From assembly GCF_040729435.1 (NCBI RefSeq), contig NZ_CP160398.1, positions 4,569,001 through 4,633,000 on the forward strand: a DNA stretch of 64,000 nt, in the 5' to 3' direction. A program made the translations under genes and the position numbers. The notes beneath the pieces were generated by a model. That model did no database searches. It had not been told where the DNA came from and was given only the letters and a program-made list of their open reading frames with translations. Below, in pieces: positions 15,795 through 24,577 of the stretch (position 1 is the stretch's first letter; every line of letters begins with the position of its first letter). Source of the DNA: Pseudomonas sp. HOU2. Its GTDB lineage: Bacteria; Pseudomonadota; Gammaproteobacteria; Pseudomonadales; Pseudomonadaceae.

Positions 15795-16945
15795 CAGGCG
15801 AGCAACTTGATCAGGGTCTGGTAGTAGATCTCGGTCAGTACGTCGAGATCGGCCGCCAGCACACGCTCGTTGACCTGGTGAATGGTCGCGTTGACCGGGC
15901 CCAGTTCAACCACTTGCGTGCCCATGGTGGCGATGAAACGACCATCGGAGGTACCGCCACTGGTGGACGCCTTGGTCTCGCGACCGGTGATGTCCTTGAT
16001 GCTCGACGACACCGCGTCGAGCAGCGCGCCCGGTTCGGTGAGGAACGGCAGGCCGGACAGCGCCCAGTCGATGTGCCAGTCCAGATCGTGTTTGTCGAGG
16101 ATGTCGGCCACGCGTTTCTGCAGGCCTTCGACGGTGGATTCGGTAGAGAAACGGAAGTTGAACACCGCCACCAGATCACCCGGGATCACGTTGGTCGCGC
16201 CTGTGCCGGAGTTGAGGTTGGAAATCTGGAAACTGGTCGGCGGGAAGAAATCGTTGCCATGATCCCAGTGCTCGGCGGCCAGTTCGGCCAAGGCCGGGGC
16301 GGCGAGGTGGATCGGGTTCTTCGCCAGGTGCGGGTAGGCCACGTGACCCTGCACACCGCGCACGGTGAGCTTGGCGCCCAACGAGCCGCGACGACCGTTT
16401 TTCACCACATCACCGACCAGCGTGGTGCTCGACGGTTCGCCGACGATGCACCAGTCCAGACGTTCCTTGCGCGCGACCAGACGTTCTACCACAGCCTTGG
16501 TGCCGTGGTGCGCCGGGCCTTCTTCGTCGCTGGTGATCAGGAACGCGACCTTGCCCTTGTGATTCGGGTAGTCGGCGACAAAACGCTCGGCGGCCACGGT
16601 CATCGACGCCAGGCTGCCTTTCATGTCCGCTGCGCCACGGCCGCAGAGCATGCCGTGTTCGTCGATGACGGCGTTGAACGGGTCAATCTGCCAGGCGGTC
16701 ACCGGACCAGTCGGCACCACGTCGGTATGGCCGGCGAAGCACAGCACCGGGCCGTCGTTGTTGCCATGGGTCGCCCAGAAGTTATCCACATCTTCGATGC
16801 GCATCGGCTCGAGGGTGAAACCGGCATCGCCCAGGCGCTGCATCATCTGCTTCTGGCAATCGGCGTCGACCGGCGTCACGGACGGACGGCGGATCAGGTC
16901 GATGGCGAGTTGGAGGGTCGGCGAAAGGTCGGCGTGGGCCGTCAT
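15794..16945 (-). CDS. dapE: Succinyl-diaminopimelate desuccinylase DapE
   Basis: 383 residues. DapE hydrolyses N-succinyl-LL-2,6-diaminopimelate to LL-diaminopimelate and succinate in lysine and peptidoglycan synthesis. It is an M20-type di-zinc enzyme: metal ligands and catalytic residues lie in FAGHTDVVP (H73, D75), GRGAADMKG (D107) and [12 protein letters not shown] (E141 catalytic, E142 ligand). The frame extends upstream through REP-derived sequence, so the ATG at 16945 ([13 protein letters not shown]) was chosen. It overlaps rlmA by 4 bp. The other succinylase-branch genes, dapD and dapC, are elsewhere in this window. Confidence 0.95.
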   Translation of the reverse strand: MTAHADLSPTLQLAIDLIRRPSVTPVDADCQKQMMQRLGDAGFTLEPMRIEDVDNFWATHGNNDGPVLCFAGHTDVVPTGPVTAWQIDPFNAVIDEHGMLCGRGAADMKGSLASMTVAAERFVADYPNHKGKVAFLITSDEEGPAHHGTKAVVERLVARKERLDWCIVGEPSSTTLVGDVVKNGRRGSLGAKLTVRGVQGHVAYPHLAKNPIHLAAPALAELAAEHWDHGNDFFPPTSFQISNLNSGTGATNVIPGDLVAVFNFRFSTESTVEGLQKRVADILDKHDLDWHIDWALSGLPFLTEPGALLDAVSSSIKDITGRETKASTSGGTSDGRFIATMGTQVVELGPVNATIHQVNERVLAADLDVLTEIYYQTLIKLLA

Positions 16946-16982
16946 GGGAAACTCCGGGAGCTTGAAATTGGGCTGGGGCCAC

Positions 16983-17073
16983 TGTGGGAGCGAGCTTGCT
17001 CGCGAAAGCGGTTGTATCAGGCAACTTAAGGGTTGAATGTTACAAAGCCTTCGCGAGCAAGCTCGCTCCCACA
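16983..17073. repeat. REP pair, GAGCGAGCTTGCTCGC type
   Basis: TGTGGGAGCGAGCTTGCTCG from 16983 and the inverted copy ending CCCACA at 17073, with about 45 bp of unrelated sequence between. It lies just upstream of the dapE start codon, in the gap to ndvB. Confidence 0.9.
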
Positions 17074-17184
17074 GGGATTGGGTTCGGTCGGTTACACCGC
17101 GTATCACGCCAAGCCCCGCAAAATGGCGGTTATCTTAAAGCAAAACGGCGACCATTGGCCGCCGTTTAGTGCATCGTCGAGGAA

Positions 17185-19776
17185 TTAGACGACAGGCGCC
17201 GGCTCAGGCGCAGCGGCCGGTTTTGGCAACGACGACAAGAACGCCATGATCAGCGCCGCGACGTACGGCAGCGACTGCACCAGCAGCATGACCACCCAGA
17301 AACGCATGTCATTGCTCGGAATGCCCTGCACCAGGTAGATCCCCAGCGCCGCGCCCCACAACAGCAGCATGATGAACAGCTCTTCGCGTGCTTCGGAAAT
17401 CGCTACCCAGAAGCCGTGGTTGTCAGCGTTTTTCGGTGTGCGGAAGAACGGAATGCTGCTGGTGAAGAAACCGTACAGCACCGCTTTGGCGATGGTGTGC
17501 GACAACGCCAGTCCGGCCAGTGCCGCGCAGAACGCATCCTTGAGGTTCACGCCGACGGCGCGACGGTAGAGGAAGATGATCTTGCCGACCTTGAACACGA
17601 ACAGCGCCAATGGCGGGATGGCGAAAATCAGCAGCGGCGGATCGACCCGTTGCGGCACGATGATCATCGCCGCCGACCACAGCAGGGCGCCGACGGTGAA
17701 GAAGATGTTCATGCCGTCCGCGACCCACGGCAGCCAGCCGGCGAGGAAGTGGTAACGCTGGCCACGGGTCAGCTCGGTGTCCTTGCCGCGCAGCAGGCTG
17801 CGGGTGTGGCGCTTGATGATCTGGATTGCGCCGTAGGCCCAGCGGAAACGCTGCTTCTTGAAGTCGATGAAGGTGTCCGGCATCAGGCCCTTGCCGTAGC
17901 TGTCGTGGTAATACGCCGCCGACAGGCCTTTTTCGAACACGCGCAGGCCGAGCTCGGCGTCTTCACAGATGCACCAGTCGGCCCAGCCCAGTTCTTCCAG
18001 AACCGAACGGCGGGTCATGGTCATGGTGCCGTGCTGGATGATCGCGTCACGGTCGTTGCGGGTGACCATGCCGATGTGGAAGAAGCCTTTGTACTCGGCG
18101 TAGCAGAGCTTCTTGAAGGTGCTTTCGTTCTGGTCGCGATAATCCTGCGGCGACTGCACCACGGCGATTTTCGGATCGGCGAAGTGCGGCACCATGTGCT
18201 TGAGCCAGTTCGGGTGCACGCAGTAGTCGGAGTCGATCACCGCGATGACTTCGGCGTCCTTGGCGGTGTGCGGAATCAGGTAGTTCAGCGCGCCGCCCTT
18301 GAACCCGGCCAGGGGCGATACGTGGAAGAACTTGAAACGCGGGCCGAGGGTTGCGCAGTAGTCACGCACCGGCTCCCACACGGCCGGGTCCTTGGTGTTG
18401 TTGTCGATGATCAGGACTTCATAGTCCGGGTAATCGAGAGCGGCCAGGGCGTCGAGGGTCTGTTTGACCATGTCCGGCGGTTCGTTGTAGCAGGGCACGT
18501 GAATCGACACTTTCGGGCGATAGCTGGAGTCGCCCACCACCGGCAGGAATTCACGCCGACGCTTGTGAATCCACACCGCTTCGGCCAGTTCGTGGGCCTC
18601 GGTCAGCAGCACGATGAACACCCCGAGCGCACCGAGCGCCAGCAGGAAACCCACCGTCAGGCTGAACCACGTGCTGTATTGCTGGCTGTAGTCATAGCCG
18701 ATCCACACCAGCACCGAGCCGCAAAGGAACGCGATAAAGGTCAGGAAGGTACGGCCACGCTGGCGCAGGGCCGAGCCGTCGATCATCAGCAGGGTCAGCG
18801 ACAGCAGCGCCAGCACCACCGAACCGATGGCCAGCACGCGCCATTGCGGGATGGCGACGACCGGACCTTCGAAGTTGAATTTCTGCTGGCGTGCGGCATT
18901 GAACACGCCCCAGTAGGCGCCCACTGAACCTTCGTCACTGGCCTTCCACGGCTGGTCGAAGGCTTCGATCACGAAATAGTTGAAGCCCTGACGGTTAAGC
19001 TTGTTGACCAGCGTGCGCAGGTAGATCGCCTGATCCGCCGGCGACGCATCGGCGCCACCACGCATGCGACCGTTGCTCGGCCAGCCGACTTCGGACAGCA
19101 GCAACGGTTTTTTCGGGAACAGCTTTTTCAGGTCGCGGGCGCGGTCGAAAACAAACTGCCCGGCCTTGTCCACCGGAATGAATTCCCAGTACGGCAGCAC
19201 GTGCGCGGCGATCAGGTCGACGTGCTTGGCCAGTTGCGGGTATTTTTCCCAGATATGCCACTGTTCCGAGGTCGTGACCGGTACTTTCACCGCTGCGCGA
19301 ACACGATCCAGCAGGACGATCAGTGCCTCGGGAGTGATCTCCTCTCGAAACAATGCTTCGTTACCAACCACCACGCGAACAACACTGCGCGAAGAGTTCG
19401 CCAGTTCGATGGCTTTCGCGATCTCGCGCTCGTTGCGTTCCTGATCGGGGCTGATCCAGATCCCGAGGGTCACGCGCAGACCGAACTCTTCCGCCAGCTT
19501 CGGGATGTCCTGCAGCGAACCGTCGACCGAGTAGATGCGGATGTTGTCCGTCAGCTTGCTCATGATCTCCAGGTCGCGACGCATTTCATCGTCAGTCGGA
19601 TACTGATCCCTCTGTGGGAATTGTCCCTGCTGAAATGGCGAATAGGAGAAACCGGAGATCTGCTCCGGCCAGTTGGGCGCGGAGACCGGGCGGTTGATCA
19701 GCGCCCAGAAACCGGTGAACAGGGCGGCGATTGCCAGAACCACCACCAGGTTGAGACCAAATTTACGCGATGACAT
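17185..19776 (-). CDS. ndvB: NdvB-like membrane glucan synthase: GH17 domain fused to GT2 glycosyltransferase
   Basis: 863 residues from the ATG at 19776; a TTG 18 bp further up (MEPEIAMSS) is an alternative start. After an N-terminal TM comes a periplasmic GH17-type domain (about residues 40-310) with acid/base E140 in VVVGNEALF and nucleophile E229 in LSEVGWPS. Then come two to three TMs and a GT2 domain with D458 in IIDNN, DSD at 515-517, ED at 605-606 and QRFRW at 642-646, and a C-terminal TM bundle. The GT2 part should polymerise glucose from UDP-glucose and the GH17 part transfer or branch the beta-1,3-glucan. The Pseudomonas NdvB protein with this layout makes periplasmic beta-1,3-glucans linked to biofilm antibiotic tolerance. 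Confidence 0.88.
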   Translation of the reverse strand: MSSRKFGLNLVVVLAIAALFTGFWALINRPVSAPNWPEQISGFSYSPFQQGQFPQRDQYPTDDEMRRDLEIMSKLTDNIRIYSVDGSLQDIPKLAEEFGLRVTLGIWISPDQERNEREIAKAIELANSSRSVVRVVVGNEALFREEITPEALIVLLDRVRAAVKVPVTTSEQWHIWEKYPQLAKHVDLIAAHVLPYWEFIPVDKAGQFVFDRARDLKKLFPKKPLLLSEVGWPSNGRMRGGADASPADQAIYLRTLVNKLNRQGFNYFVIEAFDQPWKASDEGSVGAYWGVFNAARQQKFNFEGPVVAIPQWRVLAIGSVVLALLSLTLLMIDGSALRQRGRTFLTFIAFLCGSVLVWIGYDYSQQYSTWFSLTVGFLLALGALGVFIVLLTEAHELAEAVWIHKRRREFLPVVGDSSYRPKVSIHVPCYNEPPDMVKQTLDALAALDYPDYEVLIIDNNTKDPAVWEPVRDYCATLGPRFKFFHVSPLAGFKGGALNYLIPHTAKDAEVIAVIDSDYCVHPNWLKHMVPHFADPKIAVVQSPQDYRDQNESTFKKLCYAEYKGFFHIGMVTRNDRDAIIQHGTMTMTRRSVLEELGWADWCICEDAELGLRVFEKGLSAAYYHDSYGKGLMPDTFIDFKKQRFRWAYGAIQIIKRHTRSLLRGKDTELTRGQRYHFLAGWLPWVADGMNIFFTVGALLWSAAMIIVPQRVDPPLLIFAIPPLALFVFKVGKIIFLYRRAVGVNLKDAFCAALAGLALSHTIAKAVLYGFFTSSIPFFRTPKNADNHGFWVAISEAREELFIMLLLWGAALGIYLVQGIPSNDMRFWVVMLLVQSLPYVAALIMAFLSSLPKPAAAPEPAPVV

Positions 19777-20166
19777 AGCTATTTCGGGTTCCAAAGGCTG
19801 TGGAACGAAGGAACGGTTCGGCTTACGCCAAAAGGGCGCGAATCCTACACCGGCAGTTCACTGGTCGTACACCGGACAAGGAAATGCCCGACGTTGGGCA
19901 GTCCAACCTGATTTAAGTTCTTTAGTAACAGCTTGTAAGAGAAAACTTTGTTGTTCAGTTATAGCAATTCCCGGTGGCGAGGGAGCTTGCTCCCGCTGGG
20001 ACTGCGAAGCAGGCCGCTTTTTGAGGGCCGCTTCGCGACCCGGCGGGAGCAAGCTCCCTCGCCACAAAGGTTGTGTGAAAACGGCTGTGGTTGCCGTTCA
20101 TAGCGTCAAAGATGCTCTTGGCCGCCGACGGCCCTATAATGCGCGCCGGTTTTTGGGGTAATGGTC
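19777..20166. other. Divergent ndvB/tcdA intergenic region
   Basis: 390 bp without a gene. It holds an AT-rich part (about 19900-19965) that should contain the ndvB promoter (no clear boxes), a REP-like palindrome at 19974-20065, and a consensus-like TATAAT at 20135-20140 for tcdA without a recognisable -35. The Shine-Dalgarno GGGGTA stands immediately before the two candidate tcdA ATGs. Confidence 0.5.
19974..20065. repeat. REP-like inverted repeat, GTGGCGAGGGAGCTTGCTCCC type
   Basis: GTGGCGAGGGAGCTTGCTCC from 19974 and its inverted copy ending CTCGCCAC at 20065. The core GGGAGCTTGCTCCC is a palindrome. This is a different head family from the GTGGGAGC elements elsewhere in the window. Confidence 0.85.
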
Positions 20167-20979
20167 ATGAGTACAGAAGATCCGCGGTTTGCAGGCATCG
20201 CCCGTTTGTATGGCATCGAGGGCCTCGAGCGCCTGCGTGCGGCCCATGTGGCGATTGTCGGCGTCGGTGGCGTCGGTTCCTGGGCGGCGGAAGCCATGGC
20301 CCGCTGTGGCGTGGGCGAAATTTCGCTGTTCGATCTGGACGACGTCTGCGTCAGCAACGCCAACCGTCAGTTGCATGCGCTGGACAGTACCGTCGGCAAA
20401 CCCAAGGTCGAGGTGATGGCCGAGCGTCTGCGCGGGATCAACCCGGATTGCACGGTGCATGCGGTGGCGGATTTCGTCACCCGCGACACCATGGCCGAGT
20501 ACATCACGCCGAACATCGACTGCGTGATCGACTGCATCGACGCGGTCAACGCCAAGGCTGCACTGATCGCCTGGTGCAAACGCCGCAAGATCCAGATCAT
20601 CACCACCGGCGGTGCTGGCGGGCAGATCGATCCGACGCTGATTCAGGTCTGCGACCTCAACCGTACCTTCAACGATCCACTGGCCTCGAAAGTGCGTTCG
20701 ACGTTGCGTCGCGACTATGGCTTCTCGCGCACCGTGACCCGTCATTACAGCGTGCCGTGCGTGTTTTCCACCGAACAGCTGCGCTATCCGAAACCGGACG
20801 GCAGCATCTGTTTGCAGAAGAGTTTTGTCGGCGATGGCGTGAAGCTCGACTGCGCCGGCGGGTTTGGCGCGGTGATGATGGTGACGGCGACGTTCGGCAT
20901 GGTCGCGGCGACCAAGGCAGTGGACAAGATTGTGGCGGGTGTGCGGCGGCCGGCGGATCGGGTCAAGCCTCAGGTCTGA
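20167..20979 (+). CDS. tcdA: tRNA threonylcarbamoyladenosine dehydratase TcdA (CsdL)
   Basis: 270 residues. TcdA is an E1-like ATP-dependent enzyme that cyclises the t6A37 base of ANN-decoding tRNAs to ct6A. The nucleotide-binding motif is VGVGGVGSWAAEA (about 31-43), followed by SLFDLDDVCVSNANRQ, and TTGGAGGQIDPT lies in the middle. Two ATGs are close together (20161 and 20167); GGGGTA touches the first, so the second (MSTEDPRFAG) has the better spacing. In E. coli csdL follows csdA-csdE; here it is convergent with them, separated by 132 bp of REP sequence. CsdA/CsdE support ct6A formation in E. coli, so the neighbourhood fits. Confidence 0.93.
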   Translation: MSTEDPRFAGIARLYGIEGLERLRAAHVAIVGVGGVGSWAAEAMARCGVGEISLFDLDDVCVSNANRQLHALDSTVGKPKVEVMAERLRGINPDCTVHAVADFVTRDTMAEYITPNIDCVIDCIDAVNAKAALIAWCKRRKIQIITTGGAGGQIDPTLIQVCDLNRTFNDPLASKVRSTLRRDYGFSRTVTRHYSVPCVFSTEQLRYPKPDGSICLQKSFVGDGVKLDCAGGFGAVMMVTATFGMVAATKAVDKIVAGVRRPADRVKPQV

Positions 20980-21000
20980 TCTGTGAGGCTGATGACCTCA

Positions 21001-21023
21001 TCGCTGGCAAGCCAGCTCCCACA
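21001..21023. repeat. Single REP, GAGCTGGCTTGCCAGC type
   Basis: One copy in the minus orientation (ends GCTCCCACA at 21023) directly followed, after 7 bp, by the palindromic element at 21031-21116. It lies between the ends of tcdA and csdE. Confidence 0.75.
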
Positions 21024-21030
21024 ATTCCCT

Positions 21031-21116
21031 TGTAGGAGCTGCCGCAGGCTGCGATCTTTTGATCCTGATTTTTAAAAAGCAAGATCAAAAGATCGCAGCC
21101 TGCGGCAGCTCCTACA
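21031..21116. repeat. Long palindromic element, TGTAGGAGCTGCCGCAGGCTGC type, copy 1
   Basis: An inverted repeat with arms of about 37 bp. The left arm begins TGTAGGAGCTGCCGCAGGC at 21031 and the complementary right arm ends CCTACA at 21116; the loop lies around 21070-21082. A close relative is present at 52642-52721. Its right end supplies the csdE stop codon. Confidence 0.92.
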
Positions 21117-21522
21117 GGGTGGTGGCCAGTTCATTCATGCGCTTGAGCACGGCATTCAAGCCATTGCTGCGCGAAGGCGACAACTGCCGCGAAAGTCCCA
21201 ACTGATTGAACCACTCGGGCAAATCCACCTGCCGCAACTCGGCAGCGCTCAACCCGTTGACCCGCAACAGCAGCAACGCCACCAACCCACGAATCATCCG
21301 CGCATCGCTGGCAGCGCTGAACTGCCAGTGGCCGTCCTGCAATTCCCCCACCAGCCACATCTGACTCTCACAGCCATGCACCCGGTTGGCCTCGCATTTG
21401 TCCGCGTCATCCAGCGGCGGCAGACGATCGCCAAACTGCATCAGCAACCGCGCCCGTTGTTCCCAACCGGCGGCATTCTGAAAAGTCAGCAACGCTTCGG
21501 CGGCGGCCAGCGGCAGGCTCAT
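21112..21522 (-). CDS. csdE: SufE-family sulfur acceptor CsdE
   Basis: 136 residues, the usual SufE/CsdE length. The conserved HGCESQMW segment holds the sulfur-accepting Cys51. The protein takes a persulfide from CsdA and passes it on; in the Csd system it also interacts with TcdA. Its ATG overlaps the csdA stop codon (ATGA). The last codons are CTG TAG, and the TAG belongs to the TGTAGGAG end of a palindromic repeat, so the C-terminus may have been set by repeat insertion. Paralogy with SufE cannot be excluded, but the csdA neighbour favours CsdE. Confidence 0.92.
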   Translation of the reverse strand: MSLPLAAAEALLTFQNAAGWEQRARLLMQFGDRLPPLDDADKCEANRVHGCESQMWLVGELQDGHWQFSAASDARMIRGLVALLLLRVNGLSAAELRQVDLPEWFNQLGLSRQLSPSRSNGLNAVLKRMNELATTL

Positions 21523-22724
21523 CGCAACAACTCCAGGGCCTGATCCAGCGCTTCGAAGAAACGCTCCAGATCCTCGGAATCGTTGTACAGCGCCAGCGAC
21601 ACACGGATCGCGCCCGCCAGTTCGAAACTTTTCAGCAACGGCATTGCGCAATGATGCCCGGCGCGCACGGCGATGCCTTGCTCGGTCAGCAGGTGCGCCA
21701 GATCGGCGTTGTGCACACCTTCGACAACAAAACTCGCCAGCGCCAGTTGCGGCTTGCCCAGCAGGCGAATGCCGTTGCGCGCGGCCAGGCCTTGCAGCAG
21801 GTAGGCGTGCAGCGACGCTTCGTGGGCCGACACCGCGTCCTGATCCAGCCCGGCCAGATAGTCGAGGGTCGCGCCGAGGCCGATCACGCTGGCAATCGGC
21901 GGCGTACCCGCCTCGAAACCCAGCGGGGCAGGGCGGAAGCGTGAATCGTGATAATTGGCTTCCAGCACCATTTCGCCGCCGAACTGCCACGGCTGCAGTT
22001 GCTCAAGCGCCTTGTTGCGTCCGAACAGCACGCCGAGGCCATCGGGGCCGTACAGCTTGTGGCTGGAAAACACATAGAAGTCGCAACCCAGCGCCTGCAC
22101 GTCGTGGCGACCGTGCACCACACCTTGGGCGCCATCGACCACGCTCAGCGCGTTGTGCGCCTTGGCCATCGCCAACAGCGCCGGCAACGGTTGCCAGGCA
22201 CCGAGCACGTTGGACAGCTGACTGACCGCCAGCAAGCGAGTGCGCGGGGTGATCAGACGCACAGCCGCACCGAGGTCGATCACGCCGTCGGCGTCCAGCG
22301 GCAGGATCACCAGTTTCAGCTCGCGACGCTGTGCCAGTTGCTGCCACGGCAGCAAGTTGGCGTGATGCTCCAGGGCGCTGATGACAATTTCATCGCCCGG
22401 GTGGAAAAGATGTTCCAGGCCATAGGCCAGGAGATTCAGCGCACTGGTGGCGCCATGGGTGAAGATGATCTGCCCGCTGTCACCGGCATTCAGCCACTGG
22501 GCAACCTTGAGCCGACTGTCTTCGAACGCCTGCGTCGCGTGGGCGCCGGGCAGATGCTGCGCACGATGCACATTGGCCGCGCCGTTGGCGTAGTAATGCG
22601 TCAGTGCGTCGAGCAGGGCCTGGGGTTTTTGCGTGGTGGCGGCGTTGTCCAGATAGGTCTGGTCTTGCCGTTGCAGGGCGGCGATGGCCGGAAAGTCGGC
22701 GCGCCACGGGGAGGGAATCATCAT
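21519..22724 (-). CDS. csdA: Cysteine desulfurase CsdA (SufS-type, class V aminotransferase fold)
   Basis: 401 residues. The PLP-binding lysine is K223 in SSHKLYGPDG; the PLP phosphate/ring motif HGATSALNLLA is at about 90-100, VVDGAQ at 196-201, and the active cysteine is in RAGHHCAMP near residue 358. It converts L-cysteine to L-alanine and a Cys-bound persulfide, which goes to CsdE encoded next (4-bp overlap). Two consecutive ATGs start the protein (MMIPSPW). The REP at 22766-22837 lies just upstream. Confidence 0.93.
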   Translation of the reverse strand: MMIPSPWRADFPAIAALQRQDQTYLDNAATTQKPQALLDALTHYYANGAANVHRAQHLPGAHATQAFEDSRLKVAQWLNAGDSGQIIFTHGATSALNLLAYGLEHLFHPGDEIVISALEHHANLLPWQQLAQRRELKLVILPLDADGVIDLGAAVRLITPRTRLLAVSQLSNVLGAWQPLPALLAMAKAHNALSVVDGAQGVVHGRHDVQALGCDFYVFSSHKLYGPDGLGVLFGRNKALEQLQPWQFGGEMVLEANYHDSRFRPAPLGFEAGTPPIASVIGLGATLDYLAGLDQDAVSAHEASLHAYLLQGLAARNGIRLLGKPQLALASFVVEGVHNADLAHLLTEQGIAVRAGHHCAMPLLKSFELAGAIRVSLALYNDSEDLERFFEALDQALELLR

Positions 22725-22765
22725 CTGTTCAGCCCTGTGAACTTGGGCGGGGTGTACGCCAGACT

Positions 22766-22837
22766 TGTAGGAGTGAGCCTGCTCGCGATAGCGTCCGCAA
22801 GGACGCCAAAAGCATCGCGAGCAGGCTCACTCCTACA
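22766..22837. repeat. REP pair, GAGTGAGCCTGCTCGC type
   Basis: TGTAGGAGTGAGCCTGCTCG from 22766 and the inverted copy ending CCTACA at 22837, with about 24 bp between. The head type is the same as in copies 2 and 3 of the tandem array near 8.45 kb. Confidence 0.9.
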
Positions 22838-22854
22838 ATGGGTCGTCTAAACGC

Positions 22855-23889
22855 TTAGTTGTGAGCGTGCAGCGCTTCGTTCAGCTCGATCGCCGATTTG
22901 TGGGTCTTGCACTCCACGGCACCGGTTTCCGAGTTGCGACGGAACAGCAGGTCGGTCTGACCGGCCAGCTCACGCGCCTTCACAACCTTGACCAGGTTGT
23001 TGTGCTCGTCGAGCAGCGCGACTTTGGTGCCGGCGGTCACGTACAGGCCCGACTCGACGGTGTTGCGGTCGCCCAACGGGATACCGATGCCGGCGTTGGC
23101 GCCGATCAGGCAGCCTTCGCCGACCTTGATCACGATGTTGCCGCCACCCGACAGGGTGCCCATGGTCGAGCAACCGCCGCCCAGGTCCGAACCCTTGCCG
23201 ACGAATACGCCAGCGGAAACGCGGCCTTCGATCATCCCCGGGCCTTCGGTGCCGGCGTTGAAGTTGATGAAACCTTCGTGCATCACGGTGGTGCCTTCGC
23301 CCACGTACGCACCCAGACGCAGACGTGCCGCGTCAGCGATACGCACACCGGCCGGTACCACGTAGTCGGTCATTTTCGGGAACTTGTCCACCGAGAACAC
23401 TTCCAGCAGCTCGCCACGCAGACGCGCTTCCAGTTGCAGTTCGGCCAGTTCGCTCAGGTCGATCGCGCCCTGGCTGGTCCAGGCCACGTTCGGCAGCAGC
23501 GGGAAGATCCCGGCCAGGCTAACGCCGTGCGGCTTGACCAGACGATGGGACAGCAGGTGCAGCTTGAGGTACGCCTCTGGCGTCGAGGTCAGCTGTGCGT
23601 CTTCGGCCAGCAGGGTGGCGACCAGCGGCTTGTGGCTCTCGGCCAGACGGGTCAGCAGTTTGCCTTGAACGGCGTCGATGCCTTTGACCGCTTCAGCCAG
23701 TTGCGCAGCCTGCGCGGTGGTGAAGGTGATGGCCTGGTTGCCTTCGGTGTAGCCGAGGATCGGCGCAACGGCGGCGACCAGTTCGGCCGACGGGTTGAGC
23801 AGTGGCTGGGCGTAGAACACTTCCAGCCACGCGCCTTGACGGTTCTGAGTGCCGACACCAAAGGCGATGCTGAACAGAGAGTTGGACAT
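22855..23889 (-). CDS. dapD: Tetrahydrodipicolinate N-succinyltransferase DapD
   Basis: 344 residues, the length typical of the Pseudomonas-type DapD (the E. coli form is about 274). It transfers succinyl from succinyl-CoA to tetrahydrodipicolinate, committing the pathway to the succinylase branch of diaminopimelate synthesis. The C-terminal part is a left-handed beta-helix built of hexapeptides: AGVRIADAARLRLGAYVGEG, GPGMIEGRVSAGVFVGKG, GGNIVIKVGEGCLIGANAGIG. Its start (MSNSLFSIAFG) is preceded by an AGAGGTATT-like Shine-Dalgarno. It follows the ArsC-like gene in the same direction 32 bp downstream. Confidence 0.95.
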   Translation of the reverse strand: MSNSLFSIAFGVGTQNRQGAWLEVFYAQPLLNPSAELVAAVAPILGYTEGNQAITFTTAQAAQLAEAVKGIDAVQGKLLTRLAESHKPLVATLLAEDAQLTSTPEAYLKLHLLSHRLVKPHGVSLAGIFPLLPNVAWTSQGAIDLSELAELQLEARLRGELLEVFSVDKFPKMTDYVVPAGVRIADAARLRLGAYVGEGTTVMHEGFINFNAGTEGPGMIEGRVSAGVFVGKGSDLGGGCSTMGTLSGGGNIVIKVGEGCLIGANAGIGIPLGDRNTVESGLYVTAGTKVALLDEHNNLVKVVKARELAGQTDLLFRRNSETGAVECKTHKSAIELNEALHAHN

Positions 23890-23921
23890 GTGAATACCTC
23901 TAGCAATAAGTGACGGGCTGC

Positions 23922-24284
23922 TTACTTGAGTGCGGCCGCGTAGATGTCTGGCTTGAAGCCAATCAGGGTTCGGTCACCGAGATCGAGCACTGGGCGCTTG
24001 ATCATCGAGGGTTGAGTGAGCATCAGTTCGATGGCTTTCGACTGGTCGAGATCGGCTTTACGTTCGTCGTCGAGTTTGCGAAAGGTCGTGCCTGCACGGT
24101 TCAACACCGTTTGCCAGCCGTGCTCGTCACACCATTGGGTCAGGTGCTCACGGTCGATACCGGCGGTTTTGTAGTCGTGGAAGTCGTAGCTGACAGCGTG
24201 TTCATCGAGCCAGGTGCGCGCCTTCTTCATGGTGTCGCAGGCTTTGATGCCGAAAAGGTGCAACGTTTTACTTGAAACGGTCAA
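23922..24284 (-). CDS. ArsC/Spx-like reductase family protein (YffB type), TTG start
   Basis: 120 residues if translation starts at the TTG at 24284, which gives MTVSSKTLHLFGIKACDTMK; a GGGGGCG lies about 6-12 bp upstream, and no suitable ATG is available without losing the first beta-strand. The conserved Cys16 stands in the KACDTMKKA motif of the thioredoxin-fold ArsC/YffB family, with the C-terminal MIKRPVLDLG segment. Real arsenate reductases have further Arg/Cys residues not evident here, so it is probably a glutathione-dependent thiol reductase of unknown substrate. YffB genes often neighbour dap genes, which fits dapD here. Confidence 0.85.
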   Translation of the reverse strand: MTVSSKTLHLFGIKACDTMKKARTWLDEHAVSYDFHDYKTAGIDREHLTQWCDEHGWQTVLNRAGTTFRKLDDERKADLDQSKAIELMLTQPSMIKRPVLDLGDRTLIGFKPDIYAAALK

Positions 24285-24384
24285 GGAATCGCCCCCTTTA
24301 CAGGTGCTGGAAAAAAATGGTGTCGGATTATGCCATGACCAAAGCGTTTCGCGGCGCCCGGCTTCATTTGGCAATGCAAAACCC

Positions 24385-24473
24385 TGTGGGAGCGAGCTTG
24401 CTCGCGAAGGGGCCGTGTCAGTCAAAATCTCTGTTAATGACAAACCGTATTCGCGAGCAAGCTCGCTCCCACA
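24385..24473. repeat. REP pair, GAGCGAGCTTGCTCGC type
   Basis: TGTGGGAGCGAGCTTGCTCG from 24385 and the inverted copy ending CCCACA at 24473, about 43 bp apart. It lies between the divergent ArsC-like and antiporter genes. Confidence 0.9.
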
Positions 24474-24577
24474 TTGGAATGGCGTTGCGGGCGTGCGACA
24501 TAGGTGCAAACGCCAGACGCATGCTAAGCGGCTAATATGGCAGTTCAACGCTGTCGATTGTCTGAGATTTCCGCTTT

